Shown here piece by piece: positions 9,806-21,409 of a stretch of DNA of 26,200 nt. The stretch is from Apostichopus californicus (Eukaryota; Echinodermata; Holothuroidea; Aspidochirotida; Stichopodidae). Position 1 is the first letter of the stretch. Every line of letters begins with the position of its first letter. The DNA lies in contig JAIPMN010002484.1 of NCBI GenBank assembly GCA_020650975.1, positions 1 to 26,200 of the forward strand, read 5' to 3'. Made by a program: the position numbers and the translations under genes. The notes below the pieces were generated by a model. The model was given only the letters and a program-made list of their open reading frames with translations. It ran no database searches and had not been told where the DNA came from.

Positions 9806-12263
9806 GTATAGTACTAGCTGCTGTTGGAGAATCACTTTGTGTATTATATTTTCACACAATGGCCTAAAATGAAATTAAACGATCTAAACATCCCAAATTG
9901 GTCATCAAACATGATCATTGTTAACTTGAGTTAAAATCCATCAGAGATTGAACAAGGTGGACTAGGTGGATAGCCATTTTGAAATATGCCCAGAGAGCTT
10001 AAATGTATAGATAGGTCTATATATATTAGATAGACACAATTTTATTTAATTAAAGACATGCACATTGCTGAAGTTAAATAATACAGACTGCAAGGGAAAA
10101 ATATGAAGTATACTAATGCACAAATTTTGGAACTGCGCCGACCCGAGTCTGGACTTGGTAGTAATTTTCACGGTCAGACTCCCAGGTTCCCATTACTGGT
10201 TTTTTGAGTACGGTAATGTTAATATACCTGCTAATGAGATAGATTAATGCAAACTTAAGTTCAGCTACCATATTTAATATTAAGCTGTTCAGTTCCAGTA
10301 CATATCGATAGATTCTACAAGAGAGCTAATAAGTGATTTAGTGATGGGAGCGGGTATCCTGTCCAAAAAAAGAAAAATTACTACAAAGTCCATACTTCCA
10401 TACTTGAAAGGATCAAGCAACACGTGATTGGTCAATAATTACACATCGGACATCACCATTTTACAATAAGGGTTGATTGATGTAGTTTCTAGAAAACTTT
10501 CAAACTAATCTATGAATAGCCATAACCACCTGGAGGGCTAGCCTTAGGTGCACAGCAGTGAAGAAACAGGTTGGATCTGGCATATCCCAAGTACTGTATA
10601 AGTAACGCAACTTTCTTGTAAGAAGTTTTGATTTTCAAAATAAACTCCAGTTAATAAGTACTGTCTCCCCCACTGCTTAACTTTAGCAATTTTATGCAAA
10701 TAGACCCCAACAAATGCTTTGAGGGATTTTCAATCAAGCAAACCACATTTTCAAGAGTAATTCGTTTGATGAGGCAATGCACTGTTAGATTTGAAACGCC
10801 ATAGAGTTCCACACAGTTTGCAAATTATGAAACTTATGTCACAAATCACTAAAAAACATCATTGGGACAAACAAACAAAATTGCATTCGTTGATTTAAAA
10901 AAAATAACTTTAGGATATAAGGGGTAAATGTTAATATGCAGCCTTGCTTTATAAATCAGTTCATGGGTTATTTACAAATCTTACTACATATTTGACTGCA
11001 GGCCAGTATAGCCTATATACATAGTAACGTTAAGCTCATGTATGCCCCTGTAGTATAGGCCAAGTTGGGTTTTTGGTTGAATGCGTAATGAACAAGTACC
11101 CAGGGGACTGACTGAAATTAGCAAACAGGTATCCCAGAGCAAAATGTTTGGACTGTTCCTATCACAAATGGGATGATAACATTGCAATGGTTGGAAACAA
11201 AAGTTGGATACAAAGTGTGGCCAGAATAGATGTTACAGCAAAAATACTGCAATGTCAGAAAAACCTGTGGTGCTATTTATCTCTGTACGTGAAGTGCATG
11301 ATGTCAAATCATTGCATAATCTATTATAATATTCTCATTTCCTCATTTCAATTTTGAAATTGTATAAACACTTTAGTATCACATAGACTATATGATTCTC
11401 TGTTTGCTTGGAACAATATTTAACATGCTTAATGATGGTAAATTGGCAACATCCTATATAAACATGTGTTAATTACAGTTACTTATATATGTACAATACA
11501 TACATTGTTATACAGCATTGATAGTCTAGATATTACATTGCATTATATGAAGAGGAAATAGAATCATGTTTGAAACACTGTGGTCTGTAGACCATAAAAT
11601 CTGCAGCAGCAATAGCCAGGGTATCTTGCCGAAACCTTCCAGGATTTTCCTGCAAACATTTTTGCCATGCAGTATGCAGATTTCCGGCAACTGGTTTCAT
11701 TTTTGTACTTTAAAATGTTGGTATTAAGCTGCTCTGTGAATGAGCTGTGTAATATATTCCTAATGTCATACCACATTTACCCACTAAAACTAAAACGGAA
11801 TTCAGACTCCCAGATTGAAGCATGTGGTTCAAACCACAGTACACGGTAAGCCAATCAAATCATCAGAAATTAGCTACTTGAATGAACCCTGTAATGAAGT
11901 TGTAGTTGGCAAGCTACCTCTCCATTTACAACTTCAATCAAGCACTGCTGCATTATTTTACGTTCTTTTTATACAACATGCATGTAGGCGGTTTATAATA
12001 ACGGCATATATCTTAAATCACATAAGTTCCTCTAAACTTTAGCTTAACACATTGTTAAATAAGTCTACAGTGCCCTTTCATTGACCTCTAATTGAACTTT
12101 GGTCGTCCAAAACAAAGTTTAGTGGTGTCAGACGATCGGACAAAATGTTAAAATCAGTCCTGAATTTAGGATAACTTTGCAATGAAAAGAAAAGTCAAAC
12201 ATTATGCTGATGATTTTTACTTTATTTCCTTTAATACCTGTTTTTTTATATTTATTTTTAGTT
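9806..12263. other. Long non-coding stretch with minor inverted repeats
   Basis: No gene is recognised. Structures noted are GAGTCTG/CAGACTC (10145-10151 with 10175-10181) in a CpG-richer patch, and GTGGTT-CA-AACCAC (11824-11837). The frames at 10984-11187, 11148-11357, 11564-11776 and 11815-12042 overlap one another on both strands, as expected by chance in this composition. Confidence 0.55.
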
Positions 12264-12323
12264 ATTTATATGAATGTATGTGTGTATGTATGTATGTATG
12301 TATGTATACATGTATGTGTGTGA
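12264..12323 (+). repeat. (TGTA)n / TATG microsatellite
   Basis: About nine ATGT units, partly interrupted by TGTG. The 111-codon plus frame over 12182-12517 is held open by this repeat (a run of Cys/Met/Tyr/Val) and is not evidence of a gene. Confidence 0.8.
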
Positions 12324-13962
12324 GTGCACAAGATCATTTCCCTGAGGACAACAAATTTCCAACAAACCTGGTTTTGATGGTTCACAAGCTGTCGTCTACT
12401 CATTCTTTGAGAGACACATTCCTAAAGAGAGAAGCTTACAGTACATTAAATTTTCGAATTGAAGCTCACATGTTTTCCTCTATCAATATTTATCTAATAT
12501 ATATTTATGTGATGTAACTGTAGACTTATTCTAAAGGTTAATAATTTCAATGCACCCTTACCATGTGGGAAAACATGTTTCATGCATAAAGATTAAACAC
12601 CCCAGCCACAGACAGATCAAATGGCCAAAAATGGAGACAAACTTGGAAGATATTTACTTGCCATATTTATGTACAGTCATGCAATGTTTACAATGTTCTC
12701 TTTGATGTGGGAAATTAACATACAGATAAAACTACAACGCAGAGAGTAGGCACCAAGTTAAGAGACAAATAGTCAAGTCTTGACAAGGAGACTGAACATT
12801 AATATTACTCAGACTTTCAGCAATGAAACTGGAAAGACTAATATAAATCTAATATAGTATATAAGATATAGGCAACATAATGAACAAATCATCATAGATT
12901 TCCTCCCCAAAACATGATTTTTCTTTGTTTAGATTTTTTTGTTTTCTTAGTTTTTATATCCAAATTTTTCTGGTTGTCAGCTGTAAAGTTGGCAGATCTC
13001 TATATATTGTCTGTTTGTCTGTGTACAGTATGTCTCTGTCTGTTGTGCAATGCTTCTACATGTAGTACTAGCTTAGATGTAACTCTAGAAAGCCTATGCA
13101 CAGCTTTTCTCCTTCTTCCTTCCCCTATAGTCATTTAACGACACTATTTTTGCAATTAACAATTTATCTTGAAGTTGCATGTCACTTTCAGTAACACTAA
13201 GACTGTATTATGATACATTCAACCCGGGCACTGAAAGTCACCCAGAGCAACAAACCTATCGGACAATACCTCAAACACATTGCAAGTAATAATCTATACT
13301 CGCATTGCTTTAGTGCCCTAAACAGCAATGACACGTGGACAGCATTCTTACTACTGTCAATTTAACTATGGTGAGATTCAACTTTTTTATCATGTTTGAA
13401 CCATTTCTAAAAAAAAATTTGAAGGGGTTTTTGAATGGATAAACACTGCCCTCTCATTTTCTACATCACCAGAGATGAAACCTCTTCTCAGTTTGGACGA
13501 ACCTTGCATAACGCTTGATAAAGATCTAACATGTATGTATAAACATCGGCTATCAGATTGACAAGCAACCTTTTTGATATCCATTCATATGCATAGCTGC
13601 CTGCAGGACAGTACATGCTGTACATACATAGACCAACTTAACAGCATAATAACATGGCGATACATGGGCAAGATTTGTTGAATCTTAGCACTGAATCCAA
13701 ATGCACTGTAGAATAAAATCAGGTACTGTTACAGTATGTCTGTCCCGAGACTAGAAAATTTGCTTTTGAAAATTGGTAGAACGGAACTTATTCGTATAAA
13801 TGTGACAAAATCCTAGTAATTACAGTAACCGAGCCAATTTAGGACAATCGCTAATTAGCCTCAATGAAAACGAAAAAAATATTTTACAAAAATCATGGAA
13901 CTCAGAGATTTGAATGTCACCCGAAACGAAACATGCTAACACATAAAGAAGAACAACTAACT
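12324..13962. other. Non-coding stretch with one stem-loop
   Basis: ACTTTCAGT at 13184-13192 pairs perfectly with ACTGAAAGT at 13230-13238, with a 37-base loop. The flanking GTC/CAC nearly extends the stem. No gene is recognised. The T-rich 74-codon frame near 12914 encodes only low-complexity hydrophobic sequence. Confidence 0.5.
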
Positions 13963-14157
13963 TTAAACGGTCTGGTACAACAAATCCAAAGCTGACCATT
14001 TCAAGTTCCTCTTAAAATGAAACGCTAATTTACAACAGATGTGCAAATGTGCGTGACACGACAACGAGGATGAGCTCCCGCAGATGGCAACTCTCTGTGG
14101 GTTCAATGACATCCTCCTGACATAGGACAGTTTCCTCCTCTCAGATCTAAAACGATA
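13963..14157 (-). CDS. Candidate exon-bearing open frame, unidentified
   Basis: A minus-strand frame is open for 64 codons up to the TAA at 13963-13965. It has an acceptor-like CGTTTTAG ending at 14147. Read from there it gives SERRKLSYVRRMSLNPQRVA and then ICGSSSSLSCHAH, a basic/Ser-rich linker-like sequence. The only plausible donor is a weak GTAAAT at 14033, which would make a 113-nt exon (14034-14146). That exon would end with one base left over, a phase compatible with one frame of the candidate exon at 7088-7174 downstream on the same strand. CpG content is locally raised. I do not recognise the protein, and chance could produce all of this. Confidence 0.15.
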   Translation of the reverse strand, partial: YRFRSERRKLSYVRRMSLNPQRVAICGSSSSLSCHAHLHICCKLAFHFKRNLKWSALDLLYQTV

Positions 14158-16251
14158 TCAATGTTTCAACAGCGGAGATGCTACTGGCTGACTCTGAAAA
14201 TTACAAACTTCTGATGATGAGATGCATGATACAGTTCAATGTCTCATCTCTTAAAGAGATGTCATACCTTGAAAGAAATTAACAAAATAAATAAAGCCAT
14301 CCTCAGTTCAAACCAAAGAAAGAGTGGTCTGTATTCGTAAAAGAAATTTGTGTAGCGAGACCGTTTGGTTTAATATGGGATCAACATTTCAAATCACAAA
14401 AACAGTATTAGAAGATCCTGCCTGATTGTGGAGTGATTAAGTTTTGAATGAACTTACTAAACACAATAGGAGAGCTTGCATTATTTATCAGTACAGTTAA
14501 CCTCATTAATGATAATTCACACTAACATACAGAAGAGTTAACACTGCTAGTGAGGAGTACTAGTGTTCATTAGCCCTTGCAATCCATATGCAGTGGTCAC
14601 GTTCAATTATTAACACAGCATACAGTATACTGCTTTAAGATATGAATCTGATCTTGAGGTTTGCATCCGTCTGTGTTTCAATCTTTTACAACTGTCACCC
14701 ATGTCAATGATCCCAGAAGCTTAGACTTCAAGGGAAAAAAAGATGTAAGAGGGGAAACATGATGACAACGGGAGATTATCAGCAATAATTCCGGTCTAGG
14801 CTAAGAAATTGCATCTTGAATATGACTAATATTTTCAAAACAGTGTAGATATGACTCCAATTTATTGCATTATTTAATTTCCTGGCGAGGAATTTACTCA
14901 CATAATTTGTAATTTGTCTCTCTCTCAAAATGTCAAAAGCAGTAGCATATATATTACTATAAATGGTTCTTTGGAGGAACTGTATGTAGGGCGGTCACCA
15001 TCTTCACTTGGAGAGCTCCTATTATTTATGCATGGCCTAATCTTGAGTGAACGAGGCAAGTTCATCTATATCTAGGTACTGGAGAAACTTCTAAAGTCTT
15101 TATAGCTGGGCACAAACATCACATTATGTAGCATTATGACTTGTGGCTCCTGCAGCTGGGAGAGGAAACGATTACAGGTGATAAACTTGTTGTGCAATAC
15201 AAATGTATTTCCTGTTCAGGTCCAATATACATATGTGCACACATGCAGTTACCAGAACAAGTGTTGAAATCCTGCTGCCTTTAAAATTTAGAAACATTTC
15301 AAGTTTTGACAATAATTCAATTGCCCTATTTCTCTCTTTAGATAGATATATAGAAGGAAAGTAGAAAAGATGGTAATAATATCTAAACTAATACATATAA
15401 AAATAAGTATTATCATCAACTGGTACAACACAGTGTTTTGACTATAATAGGAAGAGTAAAAAATACTGGATGTGGGATACAGTGCTAAAACATTGCCAAC
15501 GTTTTGTAAGCAGGATATAGACACATAGATAGTTGACAAATTAAAAAAAAAAAATAGCATATGTTCATCAACTCTTGGACTGTCGTTTCACTGCTTTTCT
15601 GGTCACCTGTTAGCTGTATGGAAACTATGAGAAATATTCAGCCTGGTTTGATCGGTTTCCAAAGCAAAACCACAAAGGTCATGAAAAGCTAAAGTGGAAA
15701 CAGTGCAGGAAACTAGTCAGTCATTCTTTGCTCACTAGGTTTAAAAAAGCTGCCTTAAACTTACTGAGCTCATACCAGATGTCACTCTGTGAGCCACACA
15801 AACTTTTGCAGGAAGAGTCTGGACATTTTCATATACATGTAATACACATATTGTTATAAATGCCAGGGCTTTCTTACAAACATTGTGTTCACGTATCAAT
15901 AATCTTATACCTTTTAGTATTGTGGTAGGAATACTTGAAGGAGAGACAATCCCAACCAACATCACTGCACCTTGTGTGCCAGACATTTTATGATGAACAT
16001 CAACGTTAAGATGCTGCGAAGACTGTGCTTTTAGTTAAGAGATATTATTATGGTTCTAATGTTGTTTCTCACACATATGTGAAGACTTGAACAAGTCTAA
16101 AATGGTATCTCAAAGCTACCCATTGTTGAATATTGAATGTTTCACATCCTTCATTGCTCTCTTTTCTTATTATATTTGCACATTTTGTCAGTTACATTTT
16201 ATCAAGTCAGTTACTACTGTACTATTGGCACACATAATGGCATTGTGGTAT
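14158..16251. other. Long non-coding stretch with a short palindrome
   Basis: CATCTCTT-A-AAGAGATG at 14245-14261 is a 17-base palindrome. An A-run lies at about 15543-15554. No coding or RNA gene is recognised. The frames at 15288-15560 and 15741-15986 (minus) and 16087-16281 (plus) are AT-driven. Confidence 0.55.
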
Positions 16252-16319
16252 GATACATCAAGTAAACAGTCGGTCACCTGACATATACCGTACATGTCAG
16301 GTGACCGACATGATGTACC
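16252..16319. repeat. Perfect 16-bp hairpin with paired outer flanks
   Basis: GTCGGTCACCTGACAT (16269-16284) and its exact complement ATGTCAGGTGACCGAC (16294-16309) flank a 9-base loop. Outside them GATACATCA (16252-16260) and TGATGTACC (16311-16319) pair at 8 of 9 positions, with an 8-base bulge on the left. The whole is a 68-base foldback. Arms identical over 16 bp, and much richer in GC than the surroundings, are unlikely by chance. Options are a small palindromic transposon remnant, a local inverted duplication or a structured RNA. No CTRR end follows, which argues against a Helitron terminus. Confidence 0.75.
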
Positions 16320-17785
16320 GTTCCAACCCAAACAGAAGTAGTCTTGTCAAGAGTTGTTAATGGTTTGATTTGCTTTTCTCTGTTACGCATGAACCAACCT
16401 TGCAGCTGAAGCTAACTTCATAGCAGTTTCTGCTATTATTTGAACATTCAATACATGACATACAGTACTTACAATAGCCTATACCTATATATAATAAACA
16501 TATATAATAAGGTAAACAAACATATATCACAGATGTTTAAACCAGGGATGTAAAAATGAGATGGATATTCAACTAGTTCACTGAGATGTTAAGCTTATCG
16601 ATCAAAATTTAAGTACAATATTCCTTTTCAATTCCAAACTTCTGATTGACAAGTTGTGATTTTCGTTTGTTAATTGTTGTTTGTTTTTCTTTTCTGTGAC
16701 AAGCATTTCCTCTGATACTGGTAAGAATAGCTGACAAGAGACGGTGCTTTGAAGAGAGCTTTTTACCGTCAGCCAAGGTAGCAGGTTCATCTCACAAAAA
16801 GTGAGAGAGTATGTTCAAATTTTATTAGCAAACACAACAGTGTACTACTGAGATGGATGTCTATATGAACAAACTAACACAAACAAGACTAAAGTCACAA
16901 CTAATCTACAATTTTACACATTTTGCATACTGCACACCTTTCTATATTTATTCTAATAGCTATCAATGACATCTTTATCGTTTAAAATAAGTAAGACCAA
17001 CCAACATTCGCATCAACTCACATCTAAAAATGTAAATTTGAATCTACTTTTTACAACATATCCTTTTGCTATTTTGGGCCTTGGAACCTACTTTTAAGTT
17101 TAGCAGATGACTGTGGGACACTGTGTACAAGTAGTTAACTGTGAAAGCTGCTTAGGAAAATATATTGAGCATCTCAGCAATGTAACAAAACTAGTCCAGT
17201 CACCTTAACTCACGGAAATCTGCTGTTTAAAGCGCCATTTCTACGAAAGGAATAGAGCGGTACTCTAGAAATTTATACAGCCTGGACTAATAGAAGTGGT
17301 TTTACCTGTCTACAAGATATCAAAATTAATTTTGAGCTAACAGTTATCCTTTAATAAATTATTCATAATTAGCACTGAAATGCTTGTTACCACATTGATG
17401 TGGTATTCCATGGCATTTGATTTCATAACAAGCACTCCCTCAACCTTGAGAACTTTCCTGCTATACTGTAGGTCTCAACGGACATTTGCATACACATATT
17501 TAGTTGTTTGGTTGGAAACAAAATGTGACATGGTCTTGCACCTTCTGGCTTCATGGTTCAATGCAGAACTTGACCTTTTATTAACAGAGCAACATTTGTA
17601 AAATTTACAGTAAGCACCTAGGAATACACATTAGCATTCCAATCTAGCCTCATATACAGTATATTGCAAATAAAATGAAATATAACATAAACTGCTATAA
17701 TTTACTTCAATAGACAATCATTGTTTAGAATATGTGAGTTGTATGTTCTTGAATGCCAAGTTAACATCTTCTGCCTATATAACAT
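16320..17785. other. Non-coding stretch, nothing recognised
   Basis: Includes a short direct repeat of ATATATAATAA around 16489-16509. The 73-codon plus frame at 17380-17601 has no recognisable domain. Confidence 0.5.
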
Positions 17786-17898
17786 AGCCTCCCCCGCCCC
17801 ACATCGCCCTCCCCCCATGGCCCCATGTATGCTCACCCCCTCCAGTATCACAAACCAGTTACTGCCTCTCATATGAGAAATCCCAGGGGAAACCCTGG
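17786..17898 (+). repeat. Pyrimidine-rich tract and a 6-bp GAAA-loop hairpin
   Basis: C-rich sequence with several C5-C6 runs occupies about 17789-17840. At 17883-17898, CCAGGG-GAAA-CCCTGG is a perfect 6-bp stem closed by a GNRA-type tetraloop. Nothing ties the hairpin to a transcript. Confidence 0.5.
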
Positions 17899-18641
17899 TA
17901 CAAATATCTATACCCACAGTGTCATTTTGCAAATCAGTTCCCAAAACTGAGAGTCTTTTGCATATAAATGAAGTGAACCATTTTGTAATAAATGCAAAAC
18001 AATGAGAAATGGATAAAATATTTGGCCTTCAGCTATATCAATACCTCTTGAATACACTAAATCTGGGTGAGGGTTAATGTAAGAATTGCCTGTACTCTGG
18101 TATAGTAGACATACAACACATCCCACCACTGTTAATCTCTTTTATTTCTAGGGCAATGAACAAAATAGGGCAGAAGGAGGTTTGATATACAGTGCTCTGT
18201 GTCGGTTTCCTTTATTGAATGTAGAGCTCAGGCTGAAACAAAGACTGCGCCACACTAATTACTAACGAGGGTGCATATTCATGTCACCTGCTATTAGTTA
18301 TAGTTACTCTATGAAACTAAGACATATTCTGACCTGGGAAGAAGTAATCATTTTACTTCAAGGAGAAAGCTGTCTAAAAACTTTACTGTACACACTTGAC
18401 CAACTTTGGGTCCAGCAGTCTTTGAAACTGTACCAAGTAACCCTAAAATGATACTTCCAAACAGATTGCCCATGCATGATATTTAACATACTTGAAGTCA
18501 AGTAGTCAAGTTAGAAGTAACTTTGTCCGTTTCTGATTAGTTTATGCGTTGCAAGTTATTACTACAAGGCAGAAGTATTATGTTAAATATCCTAAACAAG
18601 CTCACTAAAGGAGCATAAAGATCAATGATGATGATAGTGTT
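17899..18641. other. Non-coding stretch flanking the hAT element
   Basis: AT-rich sequence without a supported gene. It ends at the left target-site duplication of the transposon. Confidence 0.5.
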
Positions 18642-18649
18642 ATACAGAT
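18642..18649. repeat. Left 8-bp target-site duplication of hAT element
   Basis: ATACAGAT, repeated exactly at 19479-19486 directly outside the right terminus. Confidence 0.9.
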
Positions 18650-19478
18650 CAGGGGCGTAGCCAGGGGGGAGCAACTGCTCCCCCCTATCAGGGTCGAAAA
18701 AATGTTAAAAACTGTTGTTTTGTTAGCATGGTATTTTGTCAGTGCTCTTTGATCTTGAATACTCGTCAGCTCCGTTAACTTGATTATAATAGTAGTAACA
18801 TTCAGGCCTACTGATTCAGCTACTTAGTTTGGCAGATGCAATTAACTAAATTTAGCCTATAGTCTATTACATGCCTACAGTTGGCCACTGCCTAATAAAA
18901 TACATATTGCCTACCTAACCGCACGCTATGGAATGTCACAAACCGTATGCACAACGACATCGTCGTTCTCATCTTTTCTATGATTCTTCCTAAGTTGTTG
19001 CACGAACAGCATGTTATGAGGCTAAGCTAGCAATCATACGTGATGTACGCTTCCTCCTAATAATTATTACACTGCTAATACACTGCGATAACGATATTTG
19101 TTTTAGGCCACTGCACATCTGGCTGTCTTACAAAATATGAAAGTTTATATTGTCCATCAGTTAAGTTCGTCATATGTATTTAAGTCCAGACATTGGACAA
19201 TAAACAAGAATCATCCTACTGAAAAAATTGTAAAATAACACTATGTTTGTCTTTCTGATATCATATGTAAAAGAACATGTAAAAGAATTCAAACAGGAAA
19301 CAAAATCTGCTGATAATATGATATCATTTATGATAATGATGAAACTGGCAAAACATTGCGCCAGATCACATTTAAGGACCTTCAATTGTTCAAAAATATC
19401 ACTGCCTCCCCTTAGACCTCTCCCGCATATCAATAGCAAAATGTGCTCCCCCCTCTCAAATTCCTGGCTACGTTGCTG
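18650..19478. mobile_element. Non-autonomous hAT-type DNA transposon (829 bp)
   Basis: The element is bounded by an exact 8-bp target-site duplication ATACAGAT (18642-18649 and 19479-19486), the hallmark length for hAT insertions. The left end reads CAGGGGCGTAGCCAGG. The complement of the right end reads CAGCAACGTAGCCAGG, so 13 of the first 16 bases match, with a shared CGTAGCCAGG. A second inverted block GGGGGGAGCA (18664-18673) recurs as TGCTCCCCCC at the right (19444-19453). Internally GGGGGGAGCA-AC-TGCTCCCCCC (18664-18685) is also a perfect 10-bp hairpin. No transposase-like frame is present, so any movement would have used another element's enzyme. The exact duplication suggests a fairly recent insertion, while the diverged terminal bases at positions 4-6 suggest an old lineage. 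Confidence 0.93.
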
Positions 19479-19486
19479 ATACAGAT
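19479..19486. repeat. Right 8-bp target-site duplication of hAT element
   Basis: ATACAGAT, identical to 18642-18649. The pre-insertion site can be inferred as a single copy of this octamer. Confidence 0.9.
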
Positions 19487-20064
19487 ATGAATAAACAAAA
19501 CCAGAGTCTTAAAATAATGGGGTCTCTTTGAGTATAGTCAGTGTAAAAGAGGCCCTTCTCTTTTTATCGTTGAAGTGGTTTTGTGTACGGATTGCTAATG
19601 TGTACTGCAACTTCAGAACAGCGTCTTTTGATGATGAACCATCAATGAAGAATGTTTGAACACTATGGACATCCTCTAGTTTGACCTTTGCCCTCAGTAC
19701 TCTTTCCTGGGCATCTCCTTATCTGTAGTAACAGAGCAGCTATCAATATCTTGTGATCAACCCCGCTGAGAAGTTGCTTATTAAATGATCAATCGGGGTA
19801 TTTTCCCTTTCCGAGATTGGACATCATTTCCTACATGTTTGTGCATTCTTTACATACTGTACTCACATTTGAAAAACCAACACGAATCCATTTGACCAAA
19901 AGTAAATTTGAACATGTTAAAGCCATCATATCCTTTTCCACAAACCAGGAAAAGTGATCATATCTTTGTCTTCAGTGCTTTTGTAGTCCCTTCAGCATTT
20001 GGTTTACATCTGACACAACTAGCGTCTTACAGAACTCGCTTTATATCTGAATGTGGCAAGTAGG
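19487..20064. other. Non-coding stretch, nothing recognised
   Basis: No open frame or repeat that I can support. A weak pairing of CCCCG (19761-19765) with CGGGG lies near 19794. Confidence 0.5.
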
Positions 20065-20244
20065 TTTTGGCATGAAATGTTTTGGTTTTGTGGCATGAAA
20101 GATGGCATGTTTTGTGGAATGAAACATGGCTTGTTTCGTGCCATTTAATGTGGCATGTTTTGTAGAATGAAACATGGCATGTTTAGTGGCATGTTTTGTG
20201 GCATATTTTGTGGCATGAAACATGGTGTGCATGTGGCATGAAAG
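20065..20244 (+). repeat. Degenerate 12/24-bp minisatellite
   Basis: Built from a 12-base motif close to TTTTGTGGCATG, mostly paired into 24-base units such as those at 20110-20133, 20134-20157, 20158-20181 and 20206-20229. Two single 12-mers sit at 20182-20193 and 20194-20205. Because 12 is a multiple of three, the minus strand reads as a repetitive frame (20041-20265) rich in HATKHAMFHSTK-type units. That frame is a by-product of the repeat period, although an expressed repeat peptide cannot be excluded. Divergence between units indicates an old array. Confidence 0.85.
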
Positions 20245-20875
20245 TATAACATTTAACTCCAGCAAGGCTACTGCAGTTGTGTGACAATGACACTGTGGGG
20301 AAAACCTCTAAACATCCCAAGAACCTTATTTATTCTATTATGATAGGCTAGCAGTTTGGCTGTAGTCTATGTATAATTTTCAACAAGACAATTCAAAATA
20401 AAGCCAGTGGCCTTTGCACATTAACTGACCATCCTACTGTAAGTGTCTGACTATTCATTAATTAATAATATTAATTGAATATGTTTTCATGAGTATGTTT
20501 CAACAAGTATAATACCAATTTCTCTATGGAAGCAAAACCAGCACAAGTACAATATCAGATAGTATTTGTAGATATTTGTTTTGCATGTTGAGAATCTGCC
20601 TCAGATGTGAATAATATGTGCCCATTGTTTTAACCTTGGTCCCAAAAAATTACGTTATGTGCAGGAGTAACTTTGAATTAAGGTTACTGTCCACCTTCTA
20701 CATATACCACTGCCTTCAATGACCACTAAAATAGAAATTGACCACCAGTACAGTACACATAAAGATCATTGCATGTTATATTTCCTGATAATCCATAAAG
20801 ATGTAAGAGCAGTCAATATTTAGTAAATGTTAGTATTTCTTGGACATTCCAATTTTCTTATTCATGAGAGACAAA
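20245..20875. other. Non-coding stretch, nothing recognised
   Basis: AT-rich sequence. A small inverted patch TTAATTAATAATATTAATT lies at 20458-20476. No gene is supported. Confidence 0.5.
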
Positions 20876-20903
20876 CCCTCCTCCACCCCTTCCCCCCCCC
20901 CCA
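20876..20903 (+). repeat. Polypyrimidine tract with C11 run
   Basis: CCCTCCTCCACCCCTTCC followed by a C-run ending near 20903. Same strand bias as the other pyrimidine tracts. Confidence 0.6.
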
Positions 20904-21272
20904 TAAAATTAAGTACGTTCACTCATTAAAAATAGTACAAAACATTTACCCTGGAAAAGAAACATGATTACGATCGACTAGTTCAATATCATTTTCAGAG
21001 TATTTATTGTAAATTATACGGTATGACCGAAATGCTTTTACTGTATGTACTCGTAGAAAGAAGTATCGTTAACAAACCTTGAAATCTCACTCAAGCAGTA
21101 TTGATCAGGGCAATGCTGAAAGCTTTAGTTTGTCCAAGAGAGTAAGAAAACAAATTTCAGTGAAAAAAGCTCATGATTGTACATCGAGAAAAATGTCAAA
21201 GCAACTTGAATGTTTCATTTCGCAGTATGATCACAAAATCTGCCTCCAAGGATATGCATGGCCTCTTCCTTC

Positions 21273-21349
21273 CTAGAGCCAGAAGAATAAAATTGCAAGT
21301 TAAAGCCAGAGGGATGATGGGTAACGCTGGCCTCTGAGACAGCACTTAC
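21273..21349 (-). other. Intron-like splice-site pair (77 nt), speculative
   Basis: On the minus strand a donor-like TTCA|GTAAGTGC at 21349 is followed 77 nt later by a strong acceptor-like TTTTATTCTTCTGGCTCTAG ending at 21273. The preceding frame gives MNEGILYLFSDVNLCTSSS before the donor. The frame also stays open straight through the putative intron to 21215. No protein family is recognised and no complete exon boundaries can be set. Confidence 0.12.
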
Positions 21350-21409
21350 TGAAGATGAAGTGCATAAATTTACATCCGAGAAAAGATACAGAATGCCTTC
21401 ATTCATCAA

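Noticed and set aside
11820..11840. tRNA B-box-like GGTTCAAACC
   Set aside because: There is no A-box at the proper distance upstream and no cloverleaf. The motif is part of a short palindrome.
12182..12517. 111-codon plus frame containing YADD, the reverse-transcriptase catalytic motif
   Set aside because: The four residues stand alone with no other reverse-transcriptase motifs, and the rest of the frame is T-rich sequence and a TGTA microsatellite.
16252..16319. Helitron 3' terminal hairpin
   Set aside because: No CTRR end within about 15 bases on either side, and no TC start was found.
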